A stretch of DNA of 64,000 nt from JAAFHB01 sp942493325 (GCA_942493325.1 OW818689.1:4774001-4838000); one strand, 5' to 3'. Positions 51,971 to 60,657 are shown, numbered from the stretch's first letter. Notes: generated from the sequence alone by a model not told the origin. Numbers and translations are program-made.

Positions 51971-52008
51971 AAAAAGCTGTTCCGATCATGATCGGGATGG
52001 CTTTTTTT
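51971..52008 (+). terminator. Intrinsic terminator after tRNA-Asn
   Basis: AAAAAGC pairs with GCTTTTT, and the inner CCGATCATGATCGG is itself a perfect palindrome; a seven-T run ends the element. A shortened form of the same terminator reappears at 60387-60418. Confidence 0.85.
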
Positions 52009-52021
52009 GTATATTTATCCT

Positions 52022-52165
52022 ATGTTTTACATCTATATCCTTTTTTCACCCTTGGCCGGTAAATTCTACATCGGACAAACACCCGATGTACAAAAAAGAC
52101 TTTGGGAACATAACAACCCGGGTACAAATTCAAAATTTACTGCTAAATACATATGGAATCAAAAG
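52022..52165 (+). pseudogene. GIY-YIG endonuclease, 5' fragment
   Basis: MFYIYILFSPLAGKFYIGQTPDVQKRLWEHN is the start of a small GIY-YIG nuclease (YhbQ/UvrC-type N-domain): the FYIYIL and KFYIGQT strands and the R-L-x-x-H-N helix are present (shown as FYIYILFSPLAGKFYIGQT). After about residue 45 (TNSKFTAKYI) family resemblance stops abruptly and the frame continues with unrelated residues to 52348. The catalytic Glu and the second half of the domain are missing. It is a truncated remnant, joined to RhuM-like sequence in another frame. Confidence 0.75.
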
Positions 52166-52193
52166 CTTTGGAAACAGAAATTCAAAAGCAGTT

Positions 52194-52376
52194 GGAGGGC
52201 GAATAACTGCCGTCGATGGCAAAAACTACAACACACAATTTTACAATTACAAGCTCTATGCCATTATCTCTGTTGGATACCGTGTAAATTCCGAAAGAGC
52301 TACCCAATTCAGACAATGGGCAACCAATATTTTACGCAATTTCAATAAAGAGTTGGGAGGAAAGATCAATGAGTAA
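52194..52376 (+). pseudogene. RhuM-family protein, internal fragment
   Basis: About 60 residues, GGRITAVDGKNYNTQFYNYK and LYAIISVGYRVNSERATQFRQWATNIL, match the core of RhuM-family proteins (genes often found within type I restriction-modification loci). The fragment has no start of its own, begins in mid-domain, and ends in NFNKELGGKINE at a stop. It is fused in DNA, out of frame, to the GIY-YIG fragment. Its stop overlaps the ATG of the DUF1016 nuclease gene by 8 bases. Confidence 0.7.
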
Positions 52377-53406
52377 AAACAACCAAATCATTTCGGGTTT
52401 GTTTATTCAGGATATTAAAACAATCATTGGACAAGCCAAGGTACAAGCAGTTAGGAGTGTAGAGTTTTATCGGGTGCAGATGTACTGGAAAGTTGGAGAG
52501 CGTATTTTTAACGAAGAGCAGCAGGGTAAGGAGCGGGCAGATTATGGCGCTTATCTAATCCGGAATTTAGCCAAAGAGCTTGAACCGGAATATGGAAGCG
52601 GGTTTTCGGTACGTACACTTGAACAATCAAGGCAGTTTTACCGCACGTTCCCAATTGCGAACGCACTGCGTTCGCAATTAAACTGGACACAATACAGAAT
52701 GTTAATTCAAATTGAAGAGAGCAGTAAAAGAGAGTATTACGAGCTTGAAGCCGTAAAGAATAGCTGGACGGGTCGGGAATTGGAAAGGCAAATAAGTTCG
52801 GGATTGTTTGAACGCTTGTTGATAAGTAACGACAAGGATTCGGTAATGGCCGTGGCTCGCCGCGAGAGATTGCCCGAACTGCCACACGAAATTGTGAAAG
52901 ACCCGATGATATTGGAATTCTTAGGTCTCGAACGAAAGCCACAATACTACGAAAAGGATCTGGAGTCGGCCTTGATCAAACATTTACAGCAGTTTATGCT
53001 TGAATTGGGAAATGGATATTGTTTTGTGGCGCGACAAAAACGCTTTTTAATTGAAGATGATGAGTATTTCGCCGACCTGATTTTTTACAATCGTTTGTTG
53101 CGGTGTTTTGTGGTTATCGATATCAAAACCAAGAAAATCACTCACAAGGACCTGGGACAATTGCAGATGTATGTAAACCATTACGACCGCCATGAAAAGC
53201 TCCCCGAAGAGAATCCAACCATTGGCATTTTGCTGTGCGCCAGTAAGAATAACGAAATGGTTAAACTTTCGCTTCCACATGATAATCGCTCAATCATGGC
53301 AAGTCAGTATAAGCTCTATTTACCGACCGAAACTCAACTGCTCGATGAATTGAAAAAAGAAATCCAGAACGAAGTACTAAGGAGGATGAGCAATGAACAG
53401 GAATAA
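52369..53406 (+). CDS. PDDEXK nuclease domain protein (DUF1016/YhcG family)
   Basis: A 345-residue protein. The N-terminal DUF1016 domain (about 10-155) has YWKVGERIFNEEQQGKERADYG, FSVRTLEQSRQFYRTFP and LNWTQYRMLIQIE (each shown within length limits). The C-terminal PD-(D/E)XK nuclease (about 185-320) has YEKDLESALIKHLQQF, RQKRFLIEDDEYFADLIFYN, and FVVIDIKTKKITHKDLGQLQMY, where the usual E-x-K is D-I-K. YhcG-type genes are frequent passengers in type I restriction-modification loci; a nuclease role in defence is inferred. Residues 95-104 are encoded by a 27-bp near-perfect palindrome. It begins inside the RhuM fragment. Confidence 0.85.
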   Translation: MSKNNQIISGLFIQDIKTIIGQAKVQAVRSVEFYRVQMYWKVGERIFNEEQQGKERADYGAYLIRNLAKELEPEYGSGFSVRTLEQSRQFYRTFPIANALRSQLNWTQYRMLIQIEESSKREYYELEAVKNSWTGRELERQISSGLFERLLISNDKDSVMAVARRERLPELPHEIVKDPMILEFLGLERKPQYYEKDLESALIKHLQQFMLELGNGYCFVARQKRFLIEDDEYFADLIFYNRLLRCFVVIDIKTKKITHKDLGQLQMYVNHYDRHEKLPEENPTIGILLCASKNNEMVKLSLPHDNRSIMASQYKLYLPTETQLLDELKKEIQNEVLRRMSNEQE

Positions 53407-53656
53407 TCCAATTATGTCCGCATTGCGAATACAATTGAGCGCGCAACCGCGCAACAGGCTAAAACGGGAAATTCTGGCCTCACAATACCACTTTGTATTT
53501 TCAACTATCCCTTATTCTTAAACCTTCTTTTAATCTCACAACTTTCAAGAAAGATTTTTTCTACATTTATATCCTCAAGCCTAACTCTTAATTATGGAAT
53601 CTTACACAAGTATTAGGACAATAATAAAATCTCCGGAAAAGAGCTTTAATTTATTT

Positions 53657-55222
53657 ATGCGTTTAAAAACTTTTAATTATGTTTTTGTAATTCTGTGTTG
53701 CAACTTGATTTCCTGCCAAACTCATGTTAAACAGCCGACTGGGAGTAAAGAGATTAGTCAAATCACATTGATTTTTATGTCCACACCTTCTCCCTGGAGA
53801 GTGTATCCCGACAATGGTGGTTACGTAAAAACTCAAGCAGCCATAGATTACATTGATGACAACTTCATTTCCCGACACTTTGTTCCTGATACTCTTCAAA
53901 ATGATACTTTGAGAGTAAAAACCAACAGGAAATGGTTTGAATTCAGACATTCGTATAATGGTTTTGACAAACTTTCCTATATTTTCCGGAATGGCGACAC
54001 CGTTTTATTCACTTATAGCGATAAAAAACCGATCGTCTCCGTACTGAACAGAAAAACAAAAGTGAATGAGGTGAATTTTGATTTGTTCAAAAAAGAAGCT
54101 TTGTATCCAAATGATTATCCAACATTTATAAAGATTCAGTCATTCTTTTTTATGAAATATAATTTAAATGTTTCAACGGAAATCTCATTAAAAAAGTATT
54201 TGCTTGAATTTAATAATGAAAATCATTATTTAGATTCCCTGAAGCAGAATCAATTAATATCAGATACAATTTACAATTTCTATAAAACGCAATCAATTTA
54301 TCAATATAAAACAGCCCATTTGAAATCTTCCCTTGGCAGAAATACAAATAAACTCAAGGTGCAAAATTTGACAAAAGAAGACTTCAATCTTCCTTTAAGT
54401 TACGATAAAGAATTGGGGCAGATTGATTACGGAAATATTTTAGACCCCGGGAATGATAATTTAATGTATTTTGGATTTTATAATGATGTTATAAACATGT
54501 TCTATTTCAATTTGAGTAAGAAAGTAGGACGTATAGAAACAACCCTTTTCATAAATAGAATTGCTGATGCGGGTGGAAGTCATCCAGACTATTTATCCCT
54601 TTATGATTCAATTTCAGGATGTAATTTTTTAAGCCCTCAGGTTATTAAGTTATTCAAATTCCGGACTATTCATGGGATATTCGAATACAACACAATAGAT
54701 GAAGCTGAAGAAGCCTTCGGTAAATTTAAAAACGAGGTGAAGGATACTGCATTAATAAACTTTGTAAAAGAAAAATATTCAATCTCAAATAGTAAAGAAG
54801 TTAATGATTTACAATTGGTTACTAATGATTCAGAACATTTGACATTTAACCAATTACTCGGGAAGCACAACGGAAAAGTAATTTATATTGATTTTTGGAA
54901 CAGTGGTTGTCCCCCGTGTATTAAAGAATTTGAATTTTCCAGAAAACTAATGAACGAATACAAGGGGAAAGATTTTGTACAGGTATTTATTTCATTTGAA
55001 CCAAACAAAGCAAAATGGTCAAAAGCCAGTAATAATTACCTTCTTGATTCGGAAAGCTATTTCGTTGAGAACAGGTACACATCCCGTCAATTGGAGAAAA
55101 TGAATATTAAGTTTGTGCCCCATTATGTTATATTTAGAAAAAATGGAACGCAGATTAAAGAGACGGCAAGGCCTGGCGAGAAAGGAATTTATAAGTTGAT
55201 AGATAAATATTTGGGTGAATAA
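53657..55222 (+). CDS. TlpA-like thioredoxin-fold lipoprotein
   Basis: A 521-residue lipoprotein from the ATG at 53657 (an ATG at 53594 is an alternative). MRLKTFNYVFVILCCNLISC ends in a lipobox cysteine. Residues about 22-390 have no match I recognise and are rich in Asn, Lys and aromatic residues. Residues about 395-520 are a TlpA/ResA-like thioredoxin domain: GKVIYIDFWNSGCPPCIKEFE with the CPPC redox centre at 418-421 (shown in part), and the cis-Pro region IKFVPHYVIFRKNGTQI. Such proteins are common in Bacteroidota and face the periplasm. It stands between the DUF1016 gene and the convergent primase-helicase. Confidence 0.83.
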   Translation: MRLKTFNYVFVILCCNLISCQTHVKQPTGSKEISQITLIFMSTPSPWRVYPDNGGYVKTQAAIDYIDDNFISRHFVPDTLQNDTLRVKTNRKWFEFRHSYNGFDKLSYIFRNGDTVLFTYSDKKPIVSVLNRKTKVNEVNFDLFKKEALYPNDYPTFIKIQSFFFMKYNLNVSTEISLKKYLLEFNNENHYLDSLKQNQLISDTIYNFYKTQSIYQYKTAHLKSSLGRNTNKLKVQNLTKEDFNLPLSYDKELGQIDYGNILDPGNDNLMYFGFYNDVINMFYFNLSKKVGRIETTLFINRIADAGGSHPDYLSLYDSISGCNFLSPQVIKLFKFRTIHGIFEYNTIDEAEEAFGKFKNEVKDTALINFVKEKYSISNSKEVNDLQLVTNDSEHLTFNQLLGKHNGKVIYIDFWNSGCPPCIKEFEFSRKLMNEYKGKDFVQVFISFEPNKAKWSKASNNYLLDSESYFVENRYTSRQLEKMNIKFVPHYVIFRKNGTQIKETARPGEKGIYKLIDKYLGE

Positions 55223-55510
55223 ATCAATATGTATTGAAAAACAATTACTTACAACATCAAGCAAAATCTTAACTCAAAATAAGTGTCTTTAACATTTATC
55301 AATGATGTGGTGACGGGAAAATAAAAGTGAGTGACTGAAAAATAAAAACGACTCTTTGTGGGAGACGTCGGACCAAGGATGCTATCCTTATTGTTGTTTT
55401 TGATTTCCTTTCATATGGTTACGAAAAGTTAAGCATTGTTATTTGCCAGTTACAACGAACAGCATCACCAAAAAGACTTAATGTTATATGCCTTCCCTGC
55501 ATTTGAAAAC

Positions 55511-57580
55511 TTACACCAATATTTCTTCAACCAAATCTTTCCAAACTATAAATCCTTTTCGTTCGTCTGAATAGTCATGTACAATACGTGTGAAATTTTG
55601 TGGTTGGCTTTCTAAAAAAACCTGTCGACCCTCGTTTCTTATAATATTGATATTAAGGTCTATTTCCTTCAATTTATTTCGCAGTAATGCTATGTCTTTG
55701 TGAATATGCCAAATATAGGTGGCTTCTTCTGTGTCAAGTGTTTCCATTACAATATGGAATTGTTCTGATCCGGACAATAGAAAAACAAATGAAAAAGGGC
55801 TTAATACAAATCGAACCTTTAGTATGCTATTCGTATGATTATTAGCAAGATATCTAATCTGCCGATAGTGACGGAAACTTTTATTTTTTAAAATGTTCCC
55901 GAGAAATTCTTCCTCTGAATCAAATAATTCGATATTACCATTTTCACCTGTTTGAAGTTGTGTTATATCAAGCAAGTTCTTTTGAAATTTTGTAATCGGC
56001 ACTTTCCCAAAAAATGTTTTTGTTACGAATTTAAATTTTACGCTGTCAATAATTTCACGATTAAATTTCTCTAAATCAGATGAATGAGCTATTTGCGAGA
56101 TGAGCTTTTCATTTATGAATTCGGCAAAAAGATCAATCTTAACCTGCTTAAGACTAAGGATCTTCGAGAAATAGGGTTTCAAAACCTCAAATTCAGGCCT
56201 AATATCATTGTTTTCAATTTCAAATTCAAGCTCCTTGTTGATTTCCTTAATGACAAAGCGAAATGCAAATGAACCATATCTGAATTCAATTTGCTCCAAC
56301 GGAAATTTTACCTGTTGTTCATATATGAAATTCCTTTCTGCCGCTGTATTTTCAGTTTGTTGCTCATCAAACAGGGTCGCTTGTTTTTCCAATCTCCGGT
56401 AATAGGTATTTCTTTTAAGGAATAACTTGTTTAGATAATCAATTTTATAATCCCTATAATCATAAATTGTTGGAGATACTTCGGACCGTTGAACCCTTCC
56501 AATATATTGAATTAGTTTTCCTTCAAATGAAAAAGGATAAACCAGAAACAGACATTCCGCCTGCTGCAAATCAGTACCCTCACCAAAATATTGTCCTGTT
56601 GTAATTAATACCTGGTAGCTCCCTTCTTTCAGAATTTTCCATTTCATATTTCTGGAGCTTTCAGAATCTTCGCCGCTCAAGGTGACCGTGTCAAATTTTT
56701 GTTTGAGGTACTGATTAATTGTCTCGATATGTTCCTTCCGTTCTGTGAGTATGATAACCTTTTTTCCTGCGTTTAGCTCCAAAATCAGATCATTGATAAT
56801 TAGCTTGTTTCTCGCAGAATCATGAATCAGCACATTCGACAAGGTTTCGAACCGATCTGTTTTGGAGTTAAATGGTACATCAAGTTCAGTATTTCGAATA
56901 TTCACAAAAGCTCTTTTATAAGTGGAAACTTCGTTTGTTCTTAATTCGGAAATAACTTCCCCTAAGTGAAAAAAGATCAATTTCCCATCGTTGTACTTTC
57001 TGAAAGGTGTAGCTGTAAAACCATATAAATAGTAGGTACAAAGCTGGCTGATTGTCCTCCTAAATGTTTCGGCAGGAACATGATGACACTCATCAACAAT
57101 GATTGTTCCAAATGCTTTTCGCAAAGGATTATCTGGCTTTTCAAGTTCTTTCGGCAGGCTTTGAATCAATGCAATTGTTATTTTCTTCCCCGGTTTACAT
57201 TTGCCTTGTCCGATCCGTCCTATTTCATTTTTAGGAATTCCAAGGAAAGTTTTTATTCTCTCTATCCACTGGTCAGCCAACTGTTTGCGATGCACAACAA
57301 TCAAGGTAGGTTGCTGTTTCTCAGCTATTATCTTAAGGGCAATCACAGTTTTTCCTGTTCCCGGAGGAGCAACAATAACCCCAATATCTTTTCTTCCGGC
57401 TGCTTCAAGAGCCGGCTTCTGGTAATCCCTTAACAGAATATCGCATGTAAATGGGACGAGGTCTAACTTTTGTCGTTCGTCCTTAAATTCGAATTCTATT
57501 TTGTTCTCCCTGCAAAACCTAAGTAATTTTCCAATCGAGCCTCCGGAATAATTACATCTGAAGCAGTTTCTTCGACACAC
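55511..57580 (-). CDS. SF2 helicase part of split TOTE-type primase-helicase
   Basis: About 680 residues from the junction with the primase frame. The helicase has DYQKPALEAAG, Walker A VAPPGTGKT (70-78), Walker B VDECHH (162-167), GFTATP, and motif VI QYIGRVQR, as in the DEAD/DEAH-like helicases fused to archaeo-eukaryotic-type primases in TOTE systems. About 300 C-terminal residues follow that I cannot name. The only in-frame start, GTG at 57580, lies within the primase gene and precedes residues with no family match (CRRNCFRCNYSG), whereas SIGKLLRFCRENKIEFEF looks like normal linker. The frame is thus the continuation of the upstream gene after a one-base shift near 57540. Confidence 0.82.
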   Translation of the reverse strand: MCRRNCFRCNYSGGSIGKLLRFCRENKIEFEFKDERQKLDLVPFTCDILLRDYQKPALEAAGRKDIGVIVAPPGTGKTVIALKIIAEKQQPTLIVVHRKQLADQWIERIKTFLGIPKNEIGRIGQGKCKPGKKITIALIQSLPKELEKPDNPLRKAFGTIIVDECHHVPAETFRRTISQLCTYYLYGFTATPFRKYNDGKLIFFHLGEVISELRTNEVSTYKRAFVNIRNTELDVPFNSKTDRFETLSNVLIHDSARNKLIINDLILELNAGKKVIILTERKEHIETINQYLKQKFDTVTLSGEDSESSRNMKWKILKEGSYQVLITTGQYFGEGTDLQQAECLFLVYPFSFEGKLIQYIGRVQRSEVSPTIYDYRDYKIDYLNKLFLKRNTYYRRLEKQATLFDEQQTENTAAERNFIYEQQVKFPLEQIEFRYGSFAFRFVIKEINKELEFEIENNDIRPEFEVLKPYFSKILSLKQVKIDLFAEFINEKLISQIAHSSDLEKFNREIIDSVKFKFVTKTFFGKVPITKFQKNLLDITQLQTGENGNIELFDSEEEFLGNILKNKSFRHYRQIRYLANNHTNSILKVRFVLSPFSFVFLLSGSEQFHIVMETLDTEEATYIWHIHKDIALLRNKLKEIDLNINIIRNEGRQVFLESQPQNFTRIVHDYSDERKGFIVWKDLVEEILV

Positions 57581-58524
57581 TTAAAATATTGTGCTGTTCC
57601 CCAGGTATTCTTCCCCATTTTCTTTTTAACAACGTATTCCGTATTCAAAAAATTGAATTCATCCTTCAGAAATGAAATAAGCGATATTGGGAGATGCATC
57701 CGGCTGATTTGAACAGTATTATTAAGCCTGATGAATAACTTGCCTGATAAATTTTGTTCACTTTGTGCTTGAGCTGGGACTTTAGTTGTAGATATTTCAA
57801 TTTGGTTATACAACTTATCAAGGTCTTGTTCTGAAATCCTTTTTATGTTTTTAAGAAATTCCCATTGATCGCCAATCGGTAGCAAGGTTTCTATATCCAC
57901 GAAGCAGCTATTTCCCTGTTCCCAGGTTGGTTTGTAAAACGGCAAAGCAATAAGATTCCCAAAGCCTTTTCCGGATAGTGTATCCTGGTTTGGGAAAAGT
58001 CTGTCGAAACTTGAGCTTTTATCGAAAACGGAAAATATTCCCAATTTCACGAGAAGTGAGATGACAATCTTTCTGCTTTTCACCGCCGGATAAGGTTGAT
58101 CGAAAAATATCCAGGCATGCCCACCCTTCCCTGACCGGGAGCGTTCAAGATAGGCCGGAATATTTATTTTATTGCATGAATTTACAAAAACCTTACATTC
58201 ATTCTCCCATCCGGCGTCGTCAAAATCAGCAGCAATAAACCACGAGGTGTTATCCTTCAATAACGGGTAAATTCCTATCAGTTGATCTCCCCGAAGATGC
58301 TTTGCAATTTGTTCATCAGAATAGGGTAAGTAATTTTTATCATTAAAACTTTGAAAAGTACCTCCTTTCATCCGATGCATACGATATAGATAAGGATCAT
58401 ATTGATATGCAGGCATGTATCCGCTTTTACCGCCTTTTTCCCATCTAACAGCAAAAACATCATCTCTTCCTTTAAAAAGAGATTTGAATAGAACGATCTG
58501 GTCCTTTAAATTCTCATCTGTCAT
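57496..58524 (-). CDS. Archaeo-eukaryotic primase part of split TOTE-type primase-helicase
   Basis: A 342-residue open frame with an archaeo-eukaryotic-type primase domain. FAVRWEKGGKSGYMPAY and GIYPLLKDNTSWFIAADFDD contain the D100-x-D102 metal pair (shown in parts), and ERSRSGKGGHAWIFF holds H136, the s-x-H motif. DRLFPNQDTLSGKGFGNLIALPFYKP (in part) is also typical. This arrangement is known as the TOTE conflict-system primase domain and is usually fused to a helicase in one ~1000-residue protein. Here the primase frame ends at 57496 in ARLENYLGFAGRTK, a frameshifted reading of the linker. A missing G near 57540 would join both parts. Mobile-element conflict role inferred. Confidence 0.82.
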   Translation of the reverse strand: MTDENLKDQIVLFKSLFKGRDDVFAVRWEKGGKSGYMPAYQYDPYLYRMHRMKGGTFQSFNDKNYLPYSDEQIAKHLRGDQLIGIYPLLKDNTSWFIAADFDDAGWENECKVFVNSCNKINIPAYLERSRSGKGGHAWIFFDQPYPAVKSRKIVISLLVKLGIFSVFDKSSSFDRLFPNQDTLSGKGFGNLIALPFYKPTWEQGNSCFVDIETLLPIGDQWEFLKNIKRISEQDLDKLYNQIEISTTKVPAQAQSEQNLSGKLFIRLNNTVQISRMHLPISLISFLKDEFNFLNTEYVVKKKMGKNTWGTAQYFKCVEETASDVIIPEARLENYLGFAGRTK

Positions 58525-58677
58525 TTTTAAGCTCTAAGATTTATCAGTTTTCCAACAAGATTATTCCCGAACATCATTTATACTAATCCGGATATTCGTA
58601 ACTTTATATGAACTTATAATAAGTTGATTATTACTACGAATGTTTTCTGTTTTTTGCAAATTTAAAACATTAAAAGT

Positions 58678-59754
58678 ATGAAAAAGCAGGTTTTTTTGAT
58701 GTTGCTTTTTGTCGGGATTCTTATTGCCTCATCTTTTGCTGTTAATAATCCTGACAAGGAAGTCCTTAGTGCCTTTGAATTACGTATCAGGGGTAAAGTG
58801 GACGATTCCAGGAAGCTTTTGGAAAGTATCTTATCAAAAGATTCAACCAACGCGATGGCACATTATGAAATGGCCAGGCTAAAGCATTACCTTTTAATCG
58901 GGGGGGCAGAGGTAAAAACTGACGATATTCTGACATCCATCAACAAGGCTGTGGTTTACGATCCCAGTAACATAACTTATGCTTACTATAAGGCCATCGC
59001 CAGTTTTATAAATGCCTTTATGGCTATGCAAACCGGAAATGCGGAGGTCAGGAAAAGAATTGATGAAACATGCACCCAACTTAAAAAAGTTCTTTTAATG
59101 AAACCTGATTATCATGAAGCCTCTCTTTATCTGGTTGAGATTTATGGTATGTTGCCAAAAGAGATGGGCGGAGATAGCTTAAAAGCAATTGAATATGCGG
59201 ATAAGCTGGCAACTATGAGTGACTTTTATGGATCAAAAGCCAAAGCTGCATTGTTACCTCAGAATTCGAACCTCGTGAAATTTTGGATGGATAGACTGGA
59301 AAAGGAGAAGAAAAATCCAGACCTGCTAACGGAAGTTGGTAAAGCATATTTGTACAAGGAGGATCCAAAGAATGCTGAAAAATATTTTGACGAAGCAATC
59401 AAATCAGATCCTTCCAAAAATATTCTTATACTCGATCTGGCCAGGTATCACATAATGGTTGTGATGCAACATAAAGATCTGGCTAAAACGGAATTACCCC
59501 TGGCAAAAGCTTATATTGAAAGATATTTAAAAACATCTCCGGAACCGATCATACCTTTAAAAGCATATGCGAAAGGGATAATGGCCGGTACAGAAATGTT
59601 TGTAGGAAATCAGGCAGAGGCCGATAAATTGGTTGAAGAAGCGAAGAAATTAGACAATCATTTCTCCAGGGCTACAGGTATCCCTGCATTGCTTTTATTT
59701 GATTCTCCGGATCAGATAAGTCATCACTATTTCTCGTTTTTTTCTCCCTTTTAG
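58678..59754 (+). CDS. Secreted TPR-repeat protein
   Basis: A 358-residue exported protein; MKKQVFLMLLFVGILIASSFA is a signal peptide. The rest is tetratricopeptide-like: GKVDDSRKLLESILSKDSTN, NKAVVYDPSNITYAYYKAIASF, LKKVLLMKPDYHEASLYLVEIYG, YKEDPKNAEKYFDEAIKSDPS and AYIERYLKTSPEPIIPLKAYAKG (each one repeat unit). TPR proteins mediate protein contacts; no partner is evident. It is divergent from the primase-helicase and may or may not belong to the candidate island. Confidence 0.82.
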   Translation: MKKQVFLMLLFVGILIASSFAVNNPDKEVLSAFELRIRGKVDDSRKLLESILSKDSTNAMAHYEMARLKHYLLIGGAEVKTDDILTSINKAVVYDPSNITYAYYKAIASFINAFMAMQTGNAEVRKRIDETCTQLKKVLLMKPDYHEASLYLVEIYGMLPKEMGGDSLKAIEYADKLATMSDFYGSKAKAALLPQNSNLVKFWMDRLEKEKKNPDLLTEVGKAYLYKEDPKNAEKYFDEAIKSDPSKNILILDLARYHIMVVMQHKDLAKTELPLAKAYIERYLKTSPEPIIPLKAYAKGIMAGTEMFVGNQAEADKLVEEAKKLDNHFSRATGIPALLLFDSPDQISHHYFSFFSPF

Positions 59755-59861
59755 TTGCTGTAACCCATTCTTTAATTATGTTTTGTGATATTTTATGATG
59801 ACATGATCGCGAATATTGATCTATAGTGTAGTAACCAAAATTAAGAAAGGTAGAATTTGAT

Positions 59862-60311
59862 ATGATTAAAGAGGCTGTTTTGAATCGAATCCTTTATGTT
59901 GGCACCTGGCTTGTAATCGGGGTGGTTTTCATTCTGGTTATGATCGTAATACCACTTCTTCAGCCGGACAAACCCTTTTGGGCAACACCTGACAAAACTG
60001 TATCTGTTTTTTGGGCAATTGTTCTTATACACATGCTCCTAGCTGTTGGACTGATATATTCAAGTATTGTCCGTCAGCGAGGGGGGCGAATTAGCAAAGA
60101 TCTGATAGTTGCTGTGGGAATAGTGCTAATCATATTTGGACTCACCATGAGCGATGGTGCATTCGCATATTTAGGCGAATCTGGTGCGGGTAGGCGAATG
60201 GTGGCTATTTCGATGTTTATTTGCGTTGGATTTGACTTTATTGCAGGTGTCCTGATCTTTATTATTGCAAGGTATTCACAACGACTTAAACACCTTTTTA
60301 ATTCCAGATGA
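59862..60311 (+). CDS. Four-helix integral membrane protein, unknown function
   Basis: A 149-residue inner-membrane protein with four predicted helices: YVGTWLVIGVVFILVMIVIP, FWAIVLIHMLLAVGLIYSSI, LIVAVGIVLIIFGLTMSDG and ISMFICVGFDFIAGVLIFII. Connecting loops are short and the C-terminus is basic (YSQRLKHLFNSR). I do not recognise the family. It is the last gene before the degenerate tRNA/terminator copy. Confidence 0.7.
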   Translation: MIKEAVLNRILYVGTWLVIGVVFILVMIVIPLLQPDKPFWATPDKTVSVFWAIVLIHMLLAVGLIYSSIVRQRGGRISKDLIVAVGIVLIIFGLTMSDGAFAYLGESGAGRRMVAISMFICVGFDFIAGVLIFIIARYSQRLKHLFNSR

Positions 60312-60357
60312 TACTTCCCATAATTAGAGCTATGGGTAATGTCGATTCTGCAAGCAG

Positions 60358-60424
60358 AGTTCCCGAATCACCTCCTAACCGGGAGCTTAAAAAAGCTGTC
60401 CTGGATGGCTTTTTTTGTATTTAA
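60358..60424 (+). repeat. Degenerate tRNA-Asn 3' end plus terminator (possible att remnant)
   Basis: GAGTTCCCGAATCACCTCC resembles a tRNA T arm, followed by TCCTAACCGGGAGCTT (compare TCCTACCTGAGGAGCTT in tRNA-Asn) and a short terminator hairpin, AAAAAAGCTGTCC...GGATGGCTTTTTTT, that shares its outer arms and downstream GTAT with the tRNA-Asn terminator. No 5' half of a tRNA is present. Confidence 0.5.
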
Positions 60425-60455
60425 TATTTGACATATGTTTTAATTCCTTTGATTA

Positions 60456-60566
60456 TCAAATATTTTTCTCCTCATCGTCTTTTTGGTCTTTTTTAATTCC
60501 TTCATGGGAATAAATCAACATTGCAAAAACAATAATTCCAATCGCCATAGCTAAAAATGATTCCAT
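60456..60566 (-). CDS. 36-residue single-pass membrane microprotein
   Basis: An ATG-to-TGA frame encoding MESFLAMAIGIIVFAMLIYS followed by a charged tail HEGIKKDQKDDEEKNI. One transmembrane helix and a highly acidic/basic C-terminus are typical of real bacterial microproteins. It lies alone in the 346-base gap 60312-60657, on the same strand as the thiamine operon but downstream of it. There is no strong ribosome-binding site, as is normal in this phylum. Function unknown. Confidence 0.55.
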   Translation of the reverse strand: MESFLAMAIGIIVFAMLIYSHEGIKKDQKDDEEKNI

Positions 60567-60657
60567 AATTTACATATTTGGTTAATGGATTTAAACGCGG
60601 TTTGGTCAGTAGAATTTGACTGAAAAAAATTAAAAAAACGAATTTTTAGAACCTCCC

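Larger units (their letters stand above)
51954..60424. mobile_element. Candidate 8.4 kb genomic island at tRNA-Asn
   Basis: The tRNA 3' end plus terminator (51954-52018) has a degenerate, shortened copy at 60373-60424: TCCTA-CC...GGAGCTT-AAAAA-GCTGT-TCC...GGGATGGCTTTTTTTGTAT-TT in both. Between them lie fragments and genes of accessory character: GIY-YIG and RhuM remnants, a DUF1016 nuclease, a TlpA-like lipoprotein, a split TOTE-type primase-helicase, and two unassigned genes. Sulfur/kinase genes lie to the left and the thiamine operon to the right. No integrase is visible, so it would be an old or reduced element. Boundary calls rest only on the repeat. Confidence 0.45.

Noticed and set aside
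53392..53520. Short frame after the DUF1016 gene (MNRNNPIMSALRIQ...)
   Set aside because: About 40 codons, repeats the palindromic gcgcgcaaccgcgc sequence, and shows no domain; judged non-coding.
55377..55391. Small hairpin AAGGAT-gct-ATCCTT in the gap 55223-55510
   Set aside because: Six base pairs only and no T-tract; too weak to call a terminator. I see nothing else in that gap.
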